Source: Streptomyces sp. WZ.A104
GTDB taxonomy: Bacteria; Actinomycetota; Actinomycetes; Streptomycetales; Streptomycetaceae
Length of the DNA stretch: 64,000 bases
Direction of reading: 5' to 3'
NCBI RefSeq assembly: GCF_002382885.1
Contig: NZ_NWVL01000021.1
Coordinates: forward strand, 1 to 64,000
The position numbers were made by a program, and so were the translations under genes. Below the pieces are notes generated by a model. It was not told the origin of the DNA and made no database searches. It saw only the letters and a list, made by a program, of their open reading frames with translations. This document shows positions 8,431-17,684 of the stretch, piece after piece (the first letter of the stretch is position 1; the number at the start of each line of letters is the position of its first letter).

Positions 8431-9474
8431 ATGGACGACGACACCACGGGCACCCTCGACGAAGCTCTGGAGCGCCTCCACGCCTCGGGGCCGGAGCGCG
8501 ACGGCTGGCTGAGCAATCACGCGCCGATGGCCGTGGAGGCCCTGGTGCGGCGCGGTCAGGCACCGGTGGTGCAGCGATGGCTGGACCGCTACGGCCCCAA
8601 GCTGGAGGAGATGCCGGGCAGCGCAGCCCCGGTGACCGTGCGGAACTGGCGCGAGGCGCTGGGCGATCCCCGTCGCGTCGCCGACTGGACCGGGTACTTC
8701 GAACGGGAGACGGCCGACCGCCCCTGGCGTGATGTCCTGGCTGAGTGGTGGCCCCGGCTGCTGCCCGGTATCGCGGCGGGTGCCACGCATCCGGTGATCC
8801 GGGTGGGCCACTCCGTACGGACCCTGCTGGCGGGCGAGGAGACCGCGCCGCGCGTGCGGGAGCTGGCCCACGGGCTCGGCTACTGGGCCGCCCGCCACCA
8901 GCCGCTGCCGGCCCTGGAACTCCTCGGCCCGGCCCCGAGCGCGGCGGCTGCCCTGGACCGGGTTCCGCTGGTGCCCGATCCGAGCGGCGGCATCCTGGCC
9001 CGGTTCGCGCAGCTGACCGGCCTCCCCCACTGGCCGGGGCAGGAGCCGGCCGAGCCGGAGGAGGCCCGCTCCGCACTCCGTGAGCTGGTCCGGGCCGCCA
9101 CCCACCGGTACGCCACCCACGGGCACGGTGAGCCGGTGATGCTGGTCCACGCGGCGACCGCGCCCAACGCGGTGCTCCGGACCCTGCCCGCGCTTCCCCG
9201 GGCCCTGTGGGGGCCGAGCCTGGGGGCGGCCTGGGCGGCGAGCGCGGCGGTTACCGCCGCCTACGCGCCCCCTCTCCGCGAAAGTTCCCTCGATGCCCCC
9301 GCTCGGACTCCCGGGGCCGAGGGCGCTACGGACGCGGAGGAGCTGTTCGCCCGGGCGGCGGCGCACGGGGACGACCACACCATCAAGTTCGTCGACACGG
9401 CGCTGGACGTCGGCGACAGGACCGCGTTCGCCGCCGCCCTGCGCTCGATCGAGCTGAACACACCGGTCTTCTGA
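8431..9474 (+). CDS. Questin oxidase-like protein (DUF4243)
   Basis: 347 residues. The start is ATG 8431 with GGGAG ten bases upstream; GTG 8422 is an alternative. The sequence has the His-rich motifs of the questin oxidase/DUF4243 family: LSNHAPMAVEAL, GITHPVIRVGHSVRTLL-like (GAATHPVIRVGHSVRTLL) and a C-terminal HGDDHTIKFVDTAL. In fungi the family does a Baeyer-Villiger-type ring cleavage of questin. In bacteria the substrate is unknown. The protein is mostly helical, soluble, and lacks a signal peptide. It stands alone, convergent with the LigB-type dioxygenase. Confidence 0.75.
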   Translation: MDDDTTGTLDEALERLHASGPERDGWLSNHAPMAVEALVRRGQAPVVQRWLDRYGPKLEEMPGSAAPVTVRNWREALGDPRRVADWTGYFERETADRPWRDVLAEWWPRLLPGIAAGATHPVIRVGHSVRTLLAGEETAPRVRELAHGLGYWAARHQPLPALELLGPAPSAAAALDRVPLVPDPSGGILARFAQLTGLPHWPGQEPAEPEEARSALRELVRAATHRYATHGHGEPVMLVHAATAPNAVLRTLPALPRALWGPSLGAAWAASAAVTAAYAPPLRESSLDAPARTPGAEGATDAEELFARAAAHGDDHTIKFVDTALDVGDRTAFAAALRSIELNTPVF

Positions 9475-9570
9475 GACCCTCAAGCTCCCCCGGCCCCTCA
9501 GCCGAACCGCACAGCACCGCCCCGCACCGCACCGCACCGCACCGCACCGGGGCAGCCGGACTGCGCCGGA

Positions 9571-10353
9571 TCAGCCGAACTGCACCGAGCGCTTCGCCAG
9601 TCCCATCCAGAAGCCGTCGATGACGCTCCGCCCCCTGTCCAGCTCGTCCTCGGCCGCGCCGAGCGTCACGAACAGCGGGGCGAAGTGCTCGGTGCGGGGG
9701 TGAGCCAGCTTCCCGGCGGGTGACGTGTGCTCGAAGTCGAGCAGCGCGTCGATGTCCTGCGCCCGCAGTGCGCGGTCGCCCCAGTCGTCGAACTCCGCCG
9801 ACCAGCCGGGGACGCCGCCGCCGGTGTGCCGCAGGGCGGCCAGGTTGTGGGTGAAGAAGCCGCTGCCCACGATGAGCACGCCCTCGTCGCGCAGCGGGGC
9901 GAGCTTGCGCCCGACGTCCATCAGCTTCTGCGGGTCGAGCGTCGGCAGGGAGATCTGGAGTACGGGGATGTCGGCGTCCGGGAACATCTCCACCAGCGGT
10001 ACGTAGGCCCCGTGGTCGAGTCCCCGGTCCGGAATGTCCTGGACCGGCGTACCGGCGCCGCGCAGGAGCCCCCGGACGCTGTCGGCGAGCTGCGGGGCGC
10101 CGGGGGCTCCGTACCGCACCCGGTAGTAGTGCTCGGGGAAGCCCCAGAAGTCGTACACGAGCGGCACGGTCTCGGTGGCCCCGAGTGCGAGCGGCGCCTC
10201 CTCCCAGTGCGCGGAGACGATGAGGATCGCGCGCGGGCGGGGCAGGGCGGCGGACCAGGCGGCGAGCTGGCCGGGCCAGACGGGGTCGTCGGCCAGCGGC
10301 GGGGCGCCGTGCGAGAGATAGAGGGCGGGCATGCGCTCCGCGGTGGCTGTCAT
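9571..10353 (-). CDS. Class III extradiol ring-cleavage dioxygenase (LigB/YgiD family)
   Basis: 260 residues. The start chosen is ATG 10353, which has GGGAG six bases upstream; ATG 10368 is also possible. Metal-binding motifs of the DODA/YgiD branch are visible: YLSHGAPP near residue 15, VSAHWEE, GLDHGAYVPL, and AHPRTEHFAPLFV near the C-terminus. These proteins hold Fe(II) or Zn(II) and open catechol rings such as DOPA. The gene is divergent from a MarR regulator, with two related repeat boxes between them, so it is probably induced by an aromatic or oxidative signal. Confidence 0.88.
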   Translation of the reverse strand: MTATAERMPALYLSHGAPPLADDPVWPGQLAAWSAALPRPRAILIVSAHWEEAPLALGATETVPLVYDFWGFPEHYYRVRYGAPGAPQLADSVRGLLRGAGTPVQDIPDRGLDHGAYVPLVEMFPDADIPVLQISLPTLDPQKLMDVGRKLAPLRDEGVLIVGSGFFTHNLAALRHTGGGVPGWSAEFDDWGDRALRAQDIDALLDFEHTSPAGKLAHPRTEHFAPLFVTLGAAEDELDRGRSVIDGFWMGLAKRSVQFG

Positions 10354-10510
10354 GGCACTCACTCCCATCCACAGAACTCGGGACGAGTTCGTACGAGCGT
10401 GGTTTCCCTAGGTCATCCGGGGGATCGTTGTCCAGGGGCCCTGCGGAACTCCACCGGAGTCCCGCGGGATTCCTTCTCCGACAGGAATCCCTCAGGCATC
10501 CCGCAGGGAT

Positions 10511-10569
10511 CTTGAAACTTCAAGTTCCCACCTCCGGAGACCTTAGCCCTATCTAGTTAAACTTTCAAG
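10511..10569. promoter_or_regulatory. Two related boxes, probable MarR operators
   Basis: The first box is the palindrome CTTGAAACTTCAAG at 10511-10524. The second, TTAAACTTTCAAG, at 10557-10569, shares the AAACTT(T)CAAG core. They lie in the divergent gap between the LigB dioxygenase and the MarR gene, the second about 20 bases before the MarR start. The local sequence is AT-rich for this chromosome. Confidence 0.6.
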
Positions 10570-10591
10570 AAAAGGTCGTACAGTGGAGTCC

Positions 10592-11095
10592 ATGACCACG
10601 GCATCCACCAGCGCGACGCGCTGGCTCACCGACGAGGAGCAGCGCGTCTGGCGCGCCTATCTGCATGCCACCACGCTGCTGGAGGATCACCTCGATCGCC
10701 AGCTCCAGCGCGACGCCGGCATGCCGCACATCTACTACGGACTGCTCGTCCAGCTCTCCCAGGCGCCCAGGCGCCGGATGCGGATGACGGAACTCGCCCG
10801 GAACGCCAAGATCACCCGCTCCCGGCTCTCGCACGCCATCGCCCGGCTGGAGAAGAACGGCTGGGTGCGCCGCGAGGACTGCCCCTCCGACAAGCGGGGT
10901 CAGAACGCGGTCCTCACGGACGACGGGTACGCGATGCTCCGACGCTCGGCGCCGGGCCATGTCGACGCCGTACGTCAGGCGATGTTCGACCGGCTCACGC
11001 CCGAGCAGGTGCGCAGCCTCGGGGAGATCATGCGGGTGCTCGCCACCGGCCTGGAACCGGAGGGCCCGGACGCGGATCTGCCCTGGCTCCGCTGA
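10592..11095 (+). CDS. MarR-family transcriptional regulator
   Basis: 167 residues from ATG 10592. The winged helix is visible: MRMTELARNAKITRSRLSHAI is the HTH and VRREDCPSDKRGQNAVLTDDG is the wing with its DxR. Helices at both ends (TDEEQRVWRAYLHATTLLEDHLDRQL and the C-terminal HVDAVRQAMFDRLTPEQ) form the dimer. Its neighbours are a divergent LigB dioxygenase and a convergent DHA2 exporter 47 bp downstream. It probably represses the dioxygenase through the boxes at 10511-10569 and itself as well. Confidence 0.9.
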   Translation: MTTASTSATRWLTDEEQRVWRAYLHATTLLEDHLDRQLQRDAGMPHIYYGLLVQLSQAPRRRMRMTELARNAKITRSRLSHAIARLEKNGWVRREDCPSDKRGQNAVLTDDGYAMLRRSAPGHVDAVRQAMFDRLTPEQVRSLGEIMRVLATGLEPEGPDADLPWLR

Positions 11096-11142
11096 GCGGC
11101 GGAACCAGGGCAGAGGGGCGACGCTCCAGGTGCCGTACGGCG

Positions 11143-12711
11143 TCAGTGGGCGACGACCGGGATCCGGAACTCGTCCTCGGCACCGTCGGCACCCTCGGCG
11201 TTGCCGCCGGACGCACCGCCCGGACCCGCCCCCGGGCGGCCGGTGTTGATCAGGACGGCCGCGATCGCGGAGGCGGCGACCAGGATGCCGACCGCCCACC
11301 AGATCGCGGCGGAGAAGCCGCTGACCATGGCCTGGAGCTCCAGGAGCTCCGGGTCCGTGGCGCGGGCCGCGTGGTCGGCGACGTACGCGGTGGTGGCGCT
11401 GGCGGCGATGGTGTTCAGCAGAGCGGTGCCGATGGCGCCGCCGACCTGCTGCGAGGTGTTGACCATCGCGGAGGCCACCCCCGCGTCACGCGGCTCGATG
11501 CCGTGCGTGGCCAGGGACATGGCGGGCATGAACGCCGTACCCATACCGAGGCCGAGCAGCAGCTGGCCGGGCAGGATGACCGCCGCGTAGCTGGTGTTCA
11601 GGTCCAGCTGGGTCAGCAGCAGCATGCCTGTCGCGGCGACCAGGAAGCCGGGGCCCATCAGCAGGCGCGGCGGAACCCGGGTCATCAGCCGGGTACCGAT
11701 CTGGGTGGAGCCGATGATCATGCCCGCGATCATCGGGAGGAACGCGAACCCGGTCGTGACCGGGGAGTAGCCCTTCACGACCTGGAGGTAGTAGGTCAGG
11801 AAGAGGAACAGCCCGAACATCGCGATGATCGCGAGACCCAGCGAGAGGTAGACCCCGCCCCGGTTGCGCTCGGTGAGCACGCGCAGCGGCAGCAGCGGGG
11901 ACTTCACCAACGCCTCCGTCACGACGAAGGCGATCAGGAGGACGGCGGAGGCGATGAACATGGTGACGGTCAGCCCGTCCGACCAGCCGGCCGACTCGGC
12001 GCGGGTGAAGCCGTAGACCAGGGCGACCAGGCCGAGAGTGGAGAGGACGACGCCGGGGATGTCGAGCGACGCGCGGTTGCGGGTGCCGGACGGCTCGCGG
12101 ATGACGAAGTACGCGCCCGCGGCGGCGACGACGGCGAACGGGATGTTGACGAAGAACGTCCAGCGCCAGTTCAGGTACTCGGTGAGGAAGCCGCCGAGGA
12201 TCAGCCCGACCGCGCCACCGCCACCGGCGATGGCCCCGTAGATACCGAAGGCCTTGGCGCGCTCCTTGGCGTCGGTGAACATCACGGCGAGCAGGGAGAG
12301 GGCGGCCGGGGCGAGCAGGGCGCCGAAGACACCCTGGAGGGCCCGGGAGCCGAACATCATCGCCTCGTTCTGGGCCGCCCCGCCGAGCGCGGAGGCCAGC
12401 GCGAAGCCGATCAGTCCGACGACGAAGGTGCGCCTACGGCCCCAGAGGTCGGCGATCCGGCCGCCGAAGAGGAGGAGCCCGCCGAAGGCGAGTGCGTAGG
12501 CCGTGATGACCCACTGCTTGTTGCCGTCGGAGATGCCCAGGTCGGCCTGGGCGGAGGGCAGTGCGATGTTCACGATGGTGGCGTCGAGGACGACCATCAG
12601 CTGGGCGAGCGCGATGAAGGCCAGCGCCTTCCAGCGGCCGGGATCGGGAAGTCGGCCGGTATCGGGAAGTCGGCTGGGATCGGGCAGTGCGGTGTCGGCC
12701 GTTTTCGACAT
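11143..12711 (-). CDS. DHA2-type MFS transporter (EmrB/QacA family)
   Basis: 522 residues and about 14 membrane helices. Motifs visible are LMVVLDATIVNIALPSAQADL in helix 1, GGRIADLWGRRRTFVVGLIGF (motif A) and GGAVGLILGGFL (motif C). The start is ATG 12711, with AGGTGG upstream; GTG 12723 lies four codons earlier. The N-terminus has three imperfect repeats of SRLPDTGRLPDPG type, from an 18-bp DNA repeat. A TetR regulator lies 201 bp upstream on the same strand and the pair is probably functionally linked. The C-terminus is a Gly/Glu-rich tail. The substrate is unknown. Confidence 0.88.
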   Translation of the reverse strand: MSKTADTALPDPSRLPDTGRLPDPGRWKALAFIALAQLMVVLDATIVNIALPSAQADLGISDGNKQWVITAYALAFGGLLLFGGRIADLWGRRRTFVVGLIGFALASALGGAAQNEAMMFGSRALQGVFGALLAPAALSLLAVMFTDAKERAKAFGIYGAIAGGGGAVGLILGGFLTEYLNWRWTFFVNIPFAVVAAAGAYFVIREPSGTRNRASLDIPGVVLSTLGLVALVYGFTRAESAGWSDGLTVTMFIASAVLLIAFVVTEALVKSPLLPLRVLTERNRGGVYLSLGLAIIAMFGLFLFLTYYLQVVKGYSPVTTGFAFLPMIAGMIIGSTQIGTRLMTRVPPRLLMGPGFLVAATGMLLLTQLDLNTSYAAVILPGQLLLGLGMGTAFMPAMSLATHGIEPRDAGVASAMVNTSQQVGGAIGTALLNTIAASATTAYVADHAARATDPELLELQAMVSGFSAAIWWAVGILVAASAIAAVLINTGRPGAGPGGASGGNAEGADGAEDEFRIPVVAH

Positions 12712-12924
12712 GGGTGTAGCCACCTAAGGACGTATGAAGGCGCCGAGGGCGTCATGAGGCGAGCGTCGTCGGTACGGGCTGTGCCGTACGCGCGACGGTT
12801 ACGTGGGCTGCCGGTACGTGACGTGGACGTGGACGTGGATGGTGACGCGGACGTAGACGTGGACGTACGAGGCCGTGTTCAGGCGAGGAGAAGCGGGACC
12901 GGAAGGTTCAGTTCGGGGCGGGCG

Positions 12925-13623
12925 TCAGGGGCGGCGCCGCAGATCCTCCAAAGTGGCCGCCGATCCGGGCAGTTCGGAGCGGGCCGGGGCTTCCAGTCCG
13001 TCCAGGAAAAGCTGCAGATGGCGGTGGGTGAACCGGTCGATGCCCTGGCAGGCGATGCCGGGGAGCGGCCGGGTGAGCTGGGAGAGGACGACGAATACGT
13101 CACCGACGCCGATGTCGGCACGCAGCCGCCCCGCGGACATGGCGCGCCTCACGAGCCCCCCGACGGCCTCTTCGAGGCGTCGGCGCTCGGCGAGCAGGTC
13201 GGGGTGGTCCTGGTCGAAGACGCCGGAGAGCATCGGGCACAGGGCGCCGATCCGTTCGTCGGCGGCCGCGTGCACGAAACGGCTGAGCGCGGCGAACGGG
13301 TCGGCCTCGGCGGCGACGGCCTCTTCGGCCCGGCTGGTGGTACGGGAGGTGACCGCGAGGACGACCTCGTGGATGAGGGCGGACCGGTCGGGGAAGTTGC
13401 GGTAGAGCGTGGCGTTGCCGACGCCGGCCCGCCGGGCGACGTCGTCGAGCGGCACCTCGGGCCCGAACTCGACGAAGAGCTCGCGCGCGGCGCTCACGAT
13501 CCGCTCACGGTTGCGCAGCGCGTCGGCCCGCGGGCGGGACGAACGGCACTGTGCCGCCGGTGCGGTGTTCTCGGCGGCGCCCTCAGTGACGGTCCCAGCG
13601 ACGTTCTCGGCCACGCAGTTCAC
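12925..13623 (-). CDS. TetR-family transcriptional repressor
   Basis: 232 residues from GTG 13623, which follows GAGGGAGG. The TetR HTH is clear: RERIVSAARELFVEFGPEVPLDDVARRAGVGNATLYRNFPDRSALI. The C-terminal ligand and dimer domain includes FAALSRFVHAAADERIGALCPML. The gene precedes the DHA2 exporter on the same strand, with a 201-bp gap rich in GACGTG-like repeats. Inverted repeats upstream (13698-13759) are probable operators. The likely role is control of the exporter by its substrate. Confidence 0.9.
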   Translation of the reverse strand: MNCVAENVAGTVTEGAAENTAPAAQCRSSRPRADALRNRERIVSAARELFVEFGPEVPLDDVARRAGVGNATLYRNFPDRSALIHEVVLAVTSRTTSRAEEAVAAEADPFAALSRFVHAAADERIGALCPMLSGVFDQDHPDLLAERRRLEEAVGGLVRRAMSAGRLRADIGVGDVFVVLSQLTRPLPGIACQGIDRFTHRHLQLFLDGLEAPARSELPGSAATLEDLRRRP

Positions 13624-13697
13624 GACGACAGCCCTCCCTCTGCTTCCCGTTACCAGCGACTCCGCTGCCTCTGCGCAGCCGGTCGGCCCCCTCACGT

Positions 13698-13759
13698 AAC
13701 CGGGGACCGATTCCCCGGTTAGTGGGGACACGTATGCAAACGGGGAGCGACTCCCCACT
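13698..13759. promoter_or_regulatory. Inverted repeats upstream of tetR, probable operators
   Basis: AACCGGGGA (13698-13706) pairs with TCCCCGGTT (13712-13720). Next to it, AGTGGGGA (13721-13728) pairs with TCCCCACT (13752-13759), which itself contains GGGGAG-CGA-CTCCCC. The half-sites share the core GGGGA, as expected for one repressor binding twice. They lie about 75-135 bp before the TetR start. Confidence 0.55.
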
Positions 13760-13914
13760 TATTTCCCTCATCGCATGTGACCTGAATCACATCGCCTGAC
13801 GAGGAAAAACCTCCGATCGGCGCACCCAGCGAGCGCCCCCGGACCGCCCGGCACAGGCTGATCGCCAGAGCGCAGTCAGGTCGGCCGACTGCCGCGGACC
13901 CCGAAGGCGCCTCT

Positions 13915-15192
13915 ATGCAGCAGCCTCGCCACCGCATACGCAGACACCACCGCCCGGTCGCCCTGGCCGGGGCGACCGCCCTGGTCATAGCGGCCATGGC
14001 ATCGGCGAGCACCACCCTCCCGACGGGCGGTCGCGCCTCGGCGGGTCCGGCGGCCACGTCCCCGGACTCCGCGCTCGCGCCCTGCCGGATCTCCACGGTC
14101 ATGGGTGTGCAGATGTCCGAGGGCATGCCGACCCCGCCCGGTTACGCCCGGTCGACCGGCGACGTCAGGGCGCTCAACCTGATGATCGACTTCCCGGACG
14201 CGGAGGGCGCCGAACCGGCGATGGACCGGTTCGCGGAGTTCTTCCCACAGACCTCCGACTGGTTCGCGACCAGCTCCTACGGCCGCCTCGTCTACCGCCC
14301 CGAGGCCCCCCTCAAGGACTGGCTGCGGATGCCGCTGCCGTTCACGGAGTACGGGATAGAGCGCGGCTCACCGTTCGAGCCGGGCTACCGCCAGCTGGTC
14401 AAGGACATCGTCGCGGCCGCCGACCCGGAGGTCGACTTCTCCGCGTACGACCTGGTCAACATCCTGGTCACCCCGAACGCCGGGCCCTCCGCTCTGGACA
14501 CCGTGCTCTCGGTGACCTTCTCCGGCAACGACGACGCCCCGACCGCCGACGGCGTCCCGCTCTCCAACACGTCCTTCGTCTACAGCCGCCAGGACGACGG
14601 ATCGGGTTCGTACGCCGAGACCGGCTACCGCGTCCTGCCGCACGAGAACGGCCATGTCTTCGGGCTGCCCGACCTCTACACGATGGAGGGCGGGGGCTCG
14701 GTCGGACACTGGGACATCATGTCCGAGGACTGGGGCGCCAACAACGACTTCCTGGCCTGGCACAAGTGGAAGCTGGGCTGGCTCGACAACGAGCAGATCA
14801 GCTGCGCCTCGCAGCCCGGCGTCAGCGAGCACACGCTCGGCCCGCTGGCCACCGAGGGCGGCACCAAGCTCGCCTTCGTCCCGCTGAGCACCCAGTCCGG
14901 CTATGCCGTGGAGGTACGCACGGCAGGCGGCAACGACGACGCGGTCTGCCGTCCCGGGGTGCTGATCTACAAGGTGAGCTCCGATGTGGACACGGGCCAG
15001 GGGCCGGTCTCCGTCGCCGACGCCACCGAGGACAGCGGCGGCTGCACCCGGCGGCCGAACGTCCACGCCGAACTGTCGGACGCACCGTTCCGCCCCGGCC
15101 AGACGTTCACCGACCGGGCCAACGGTGTGCGGATATCCGTGCTCGACGAGGACGACCGCGGCAACTACCGGGTGCGGGTCACACGTCCGTGA
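13915..15192 (+). CDS. Secreted M6-type metalloprotease (immune inhibitor A-like)
   Basis: 425 residues. The N-terminus is a signal peptide: basic MQQPRHRIRRHHRP, then a hydrophobic Ala-rich core ending near ASA. The zinc site is HENGHVFGLPDLY at about residues 243-255 (HExxH with the downstream conserved Gly-Leu-Pro-Asp). It is followed by the Met-turn region HWDIMSEDW, matching the M6 family of Bacillus immune inhibitor A and Vibrio PrtV. The C-terminal beta-rich part probably folds as a small accessory domain. It is a secreted protease. The gene is convergent with the AMP-ligase gene and their 3' ends overlap by 14 bp. Confidence 0.88.
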   Translation: MQQPRHRIRRHHRPVALAGATALVIAAMASASTTLPTGGRASAGPAATSPDSALAPCRISTVMGVQMSEGMPTPPGYARSTGDVRALNLMIDFPDAEGAEPAMDRFAEFFPQTSDWFATSSYGRLVYRPEAPLKDWLRMPLPFTEYGIERGSPFEPGYRQLVKDIVAAADPEVDFSAYDLVNILVTPNAGPSALDTVLSVTFSGNDDAPTADGVPLSNTSFVYSRQDDGSGSYAETGYRVLPHENGHVFGLPDLYTMEGGGSVGHWDIMSEDWGANNDFLAWHKWKLGWLDNEQISCASQPGVSEHTLGPLATEGGTKLAFVPLSTQSGYAVEVRTAGGNDDAVCRPGVLIYKVSSDVDTGQGPVSVADATEDSGGCTRRPNVHAELSDAPFRPGQTFTDRANGVRISVLDEDDRGNYRVRVTRP

Positions 15193-17116
15193 GCGGCGCG
15201 GGGGACTGATCGGAGGCGGAGGCGGAGTCGGGGGCAGGGGCAGGGGCAGGGGCAGGGGCAGGGGCAGGGGCAGGATCGGGGCCGGAGCCGGTACCTGGCC
15301 CCGCGAACCGTTCCCCTGAGCCGGACCCCGCGAACGGTCCCCCGGAGCCAGGCGCCGCGAATCGGCCCCGGAGCTCGTGCTTGAGGAGCTTGCCGGTGGC
15401 GTTGCGCGGGAGCGGCTCGTCGGTGAGCAGCACCCGCGTAGGCACCTTGAACGCGGCGAGCGAGCGCCCGACGTGCGCCCGCAGGGCCTCGCCGGTGACC
15501 CGGGACCCCGTGCGCGGGCGGACGACGGCGGCCACCTCCTCCCCCAGCACCGGGTGCGGGATACCGAGGACGGCCGCGTCGCACACGTCGGGATGGTCGT
15601 GCAGGACGCCCTCGACCTCGGCGCCGTACACGTTCTCGCCGCCGCGGATCACCACGTCCTTGATCCGGTCGACGACGCTGACCCGCCCCTCGTTCCGTAC
15701 GGCGAGATCCCCCGTACGGAACCAGCCGCCGTCGGCGAAGGCCTCCTCGGTCGCCGCCGCGTCGCGCCAGTAGCCGCGGAACAGCGACTGGCCGCGCAGC
15801 CACAACTCGCCCGGCTCCCCGTCGGGCAGCTCCTCGCCCGAAGGGCCGGCGACCCGCGTCTCGGTGACCGGGGTCGGGCGGCCCGCGCCACCGGGCTCGG
15901 CGCGGTAGCCGGCCCCGTTGTGCGCGAGGACCCCGCCACTGGTCTCGGTCAGTCCGTAACCGGTACGGGGCTCGACGCGCTCGCCGTACCGGGCGGTGAG
16001 CCGGGCGACCAGGGCGGGCGGGGCGGCGGCGCCTCCGGTGCTGAACAGGGTGAGGCTCTCCAGCTCGTCGCCCGCCCCCGTCCGGTCGGCGGCCTCCAGC
16101 AGTCGGAGCCCGGTGGTGGGGACACCGGAGAAGTGCGTGACGCGGTGCGTACGGATCAGGCGCAGCGCCTCGTCCGCGTCCCACCGGTGCATCAGGACGA
16201 GGGTGCCGCCCGCGGCCATCACCCCGTAGAACCCGGTGAACGCGGCGACGTGGAAGAAGGGGAACGTCATCAGGGAGACCGGGGCGGCCCCCTGCCCGGG
16301 GATGACTCCCCGCGCCAGGGCGGAGGCCGCCGCCTGGTAGCGGGAGTTGAGCGCGGCCCCGGCCTGGGCGAGCTGGGTGGCCACAGCGCCCTTGGGGCGG
16401 CCGGTGGTGCCCGAGGTGTAGAGGACCGTGGCGTCGTCCTCGGGCCGGGGCACCACGTCGGGCGGCGCGGCCAGCGGATCGGGGGCGGGGAAGTCCTCGT
16501 ACCGCTCGACGCGCAGCCCCTCGGCCCCACTCCCCTCCGTACTCCCCTCCGCGTGGGAGCCGTGGAAGAGAACGACACGCGTCCCGGTCCGCCGCGCCCA
16601 GCCCGCGACCCGCCCGAGCCGCTCCCCGTCCACGAGGAGCACCCCGGGGCCGCAGTCGTCGAGGGCGTGGGTGAACTCGCCCTCGGTCCACCAGGCGTTG
16701 AGCGGTACGGCGACGAGACCGGCCAGCTGGGCGGCCCAGAAGGCGATCTGCCACTCGGGGTGGTTCCGCATCGCGACGACGGCCCGGTCACCGGGTCGCA
16801 GCCCGTACCGCTCGTGGAGCCGGACGGCCAGGGCCGAGGCGGCGGCGAAGAACTCCCCGTACGTGTACGTCCGCTCCCCCGCGATCAGGAACGGCGCGTC
16901 CCCGAAGGCCCAGGTGGCCTCCACGAACTCCCGGAGCGTGCGGGGCCCGTCGGCGTACTCCAGCACCCCCCGCTCACCCCGCACCACGGCGAAGGGGGCG
17001 CCGGGCGCGGTGAGTGCGGCAGCGACGCGCGCGGCTCGGGCAGCGCGCTCGGCGCGTTCCGCGCGGGCTGCGGCGCCTTCGGAGCCTGGTTCCGGGGACG
17101 GGCGGGTGTGCGGCAC
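15179..17116 (-). CDS. AMP-dependent acyl-CoA synthetase/ligase
   Basis: About 645 residues from GTG 17116 (AGAGAGG six bases upstream); GTG 17134 and TTG 17188 are alternatives. The adenylate-forming fold is clear. The P-loop is VLYTSGTTGRPKGAVATQ, the A5 motif is GYGLTETSGG, A7 is WFRTGDLAVRNEGRV, A8 includes DRIKDVVIRGGENVYGAEVE, and the C-terminal catalytic Lys lies in PRNATGKLLKHEL. It activates a carboxylic acid, probably a fatty or aromatic acid, to its CoA thioester. The N-terminus is an Ala/Arg-rich extension. The C-terminal tail is a Pro-Ala repeat made from a hexanucleotide run at 15236-15275, probably variable in length. Confidence 0.88.
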   Translation of the reverse strand: MPHTRPSPEPGSEGAAARAERAERAARAARVAAALTAPGAPFAVVRGERGVLEYADGPRTLREFVEATWAFGDAPFLIAGERTYTYGEFFAAASALAVRLHERYGLRPGDRAVVAMRNHPEWQIAFWAAQLAGLVAVPLNAWWTEGEFTHALDDCGPGVLLVDGERLGRVAGWARRTGTRVVLFHGSHAEGSTEGSGAEGLRVERYEDFPAPDPLAAPPDVVPRPEDDATVLYTSGTTGRPKGAVATQLAQAGAALNSRYQAAASALARGVIPGQGAAPVSLMTFPFFHVAAFTGFYGVMAAGGTLVLMHRWDADEALRLIRTHRVTHFSGVPTTGLRLLEAADRTGAGDELESLTLFSTGGAAAPPALVARLTARYGERVEPRTGYGLTETSGGVLAHNGAGYRAEPGGAGRPTPVTETRVAGPSGEELPDGEPGELWLRGQSLFRGYWRDAAATEEAFADGGWFRTGDLAVRNEGRVSVVDRIKDVVIRGGENVYGAEVEGVLHDHPDVCDAAVLGIPHPVLGEEVAAVVRPRTGSRVTGEALRAHVGRSLAAFKVPTRVLLTDEPLPRNATGKLLKHELRGRFAAPGSGGPFAGSGSGERFAGPGTGSGPDPAPAPAPAPAPAPAPDSASASDQSPAPLTDV

Positions 17117-17188
17117 GGGCGGCCTCTCTCGCACTGGCGCTTGCTGGCTGGTACCCGTGACGCTATGCGTACGGCGCCGGAGCGCCAA

Positions 17189-17684
17189 GGCCGAGGTGGA
17201 GCCGCAGCGGCCGCTGCCGTCCCCGACGGACTCGACGGCGCCCGTCCACGGCCTGCGGTTGCCCTCGCGGAGGAGCCTGCCGGGTCCGCGGCGAGCGCGT
17301 CGGGGAAGTCAGTGACGCGACCGCGACCATATCCGGCCGCGTGGGCGACCTCACCTCAGCCGCCCCGAAGTGCGCGGAAGCGCGCGGAAGACATGGAGGC
17401 CCTGACCCACCCTCCACACCATGCCCGTACCCGCGGAACGGGTGTCGGCGACCAGCTCCGACGACGGCCGCGATCAGGGGTTTTCCCTCACATATCGGGC
17501 TTATATGAGATAGGCCACTTTCGGGGGCCATAGGCAGGGGTGGTCACACCGGCCTAGAGTCCTGTCGTTTGCGGAGTATTCGGCTCCGCGCCGTCCGGCC
17601 CACCCCTCCGCCCCGTACACGACCTGTACGCGCAGGCAGAGACCGGGCCGATTCCCCGACTCACAAGGAACCGGGAACATCCGC
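17189..17684. other. Intergenic region upstream of the AgcS symporter
   Basis: About 500 bp with no gene that I can support. The right part (17485-17580) is AT-richer, with TTATATGAGATAG around 17507, and probably holds the symporter promoter. The ribosome site AAGGAACC lies at about 17667. Confidence 0.4.

Noticed and set aside
11146..13722. 858-codon plus-strand frame
   Set aside because: It is the antisense shadow of the MFS and TetR genes, which have clear motifs and correct codon use.
15377..17533. 718-codon plus-strand frame
   Set aside because: Shadow of the AMP-ligase gene, whose P-loop and other motifs are unambiguous on the minus strand.
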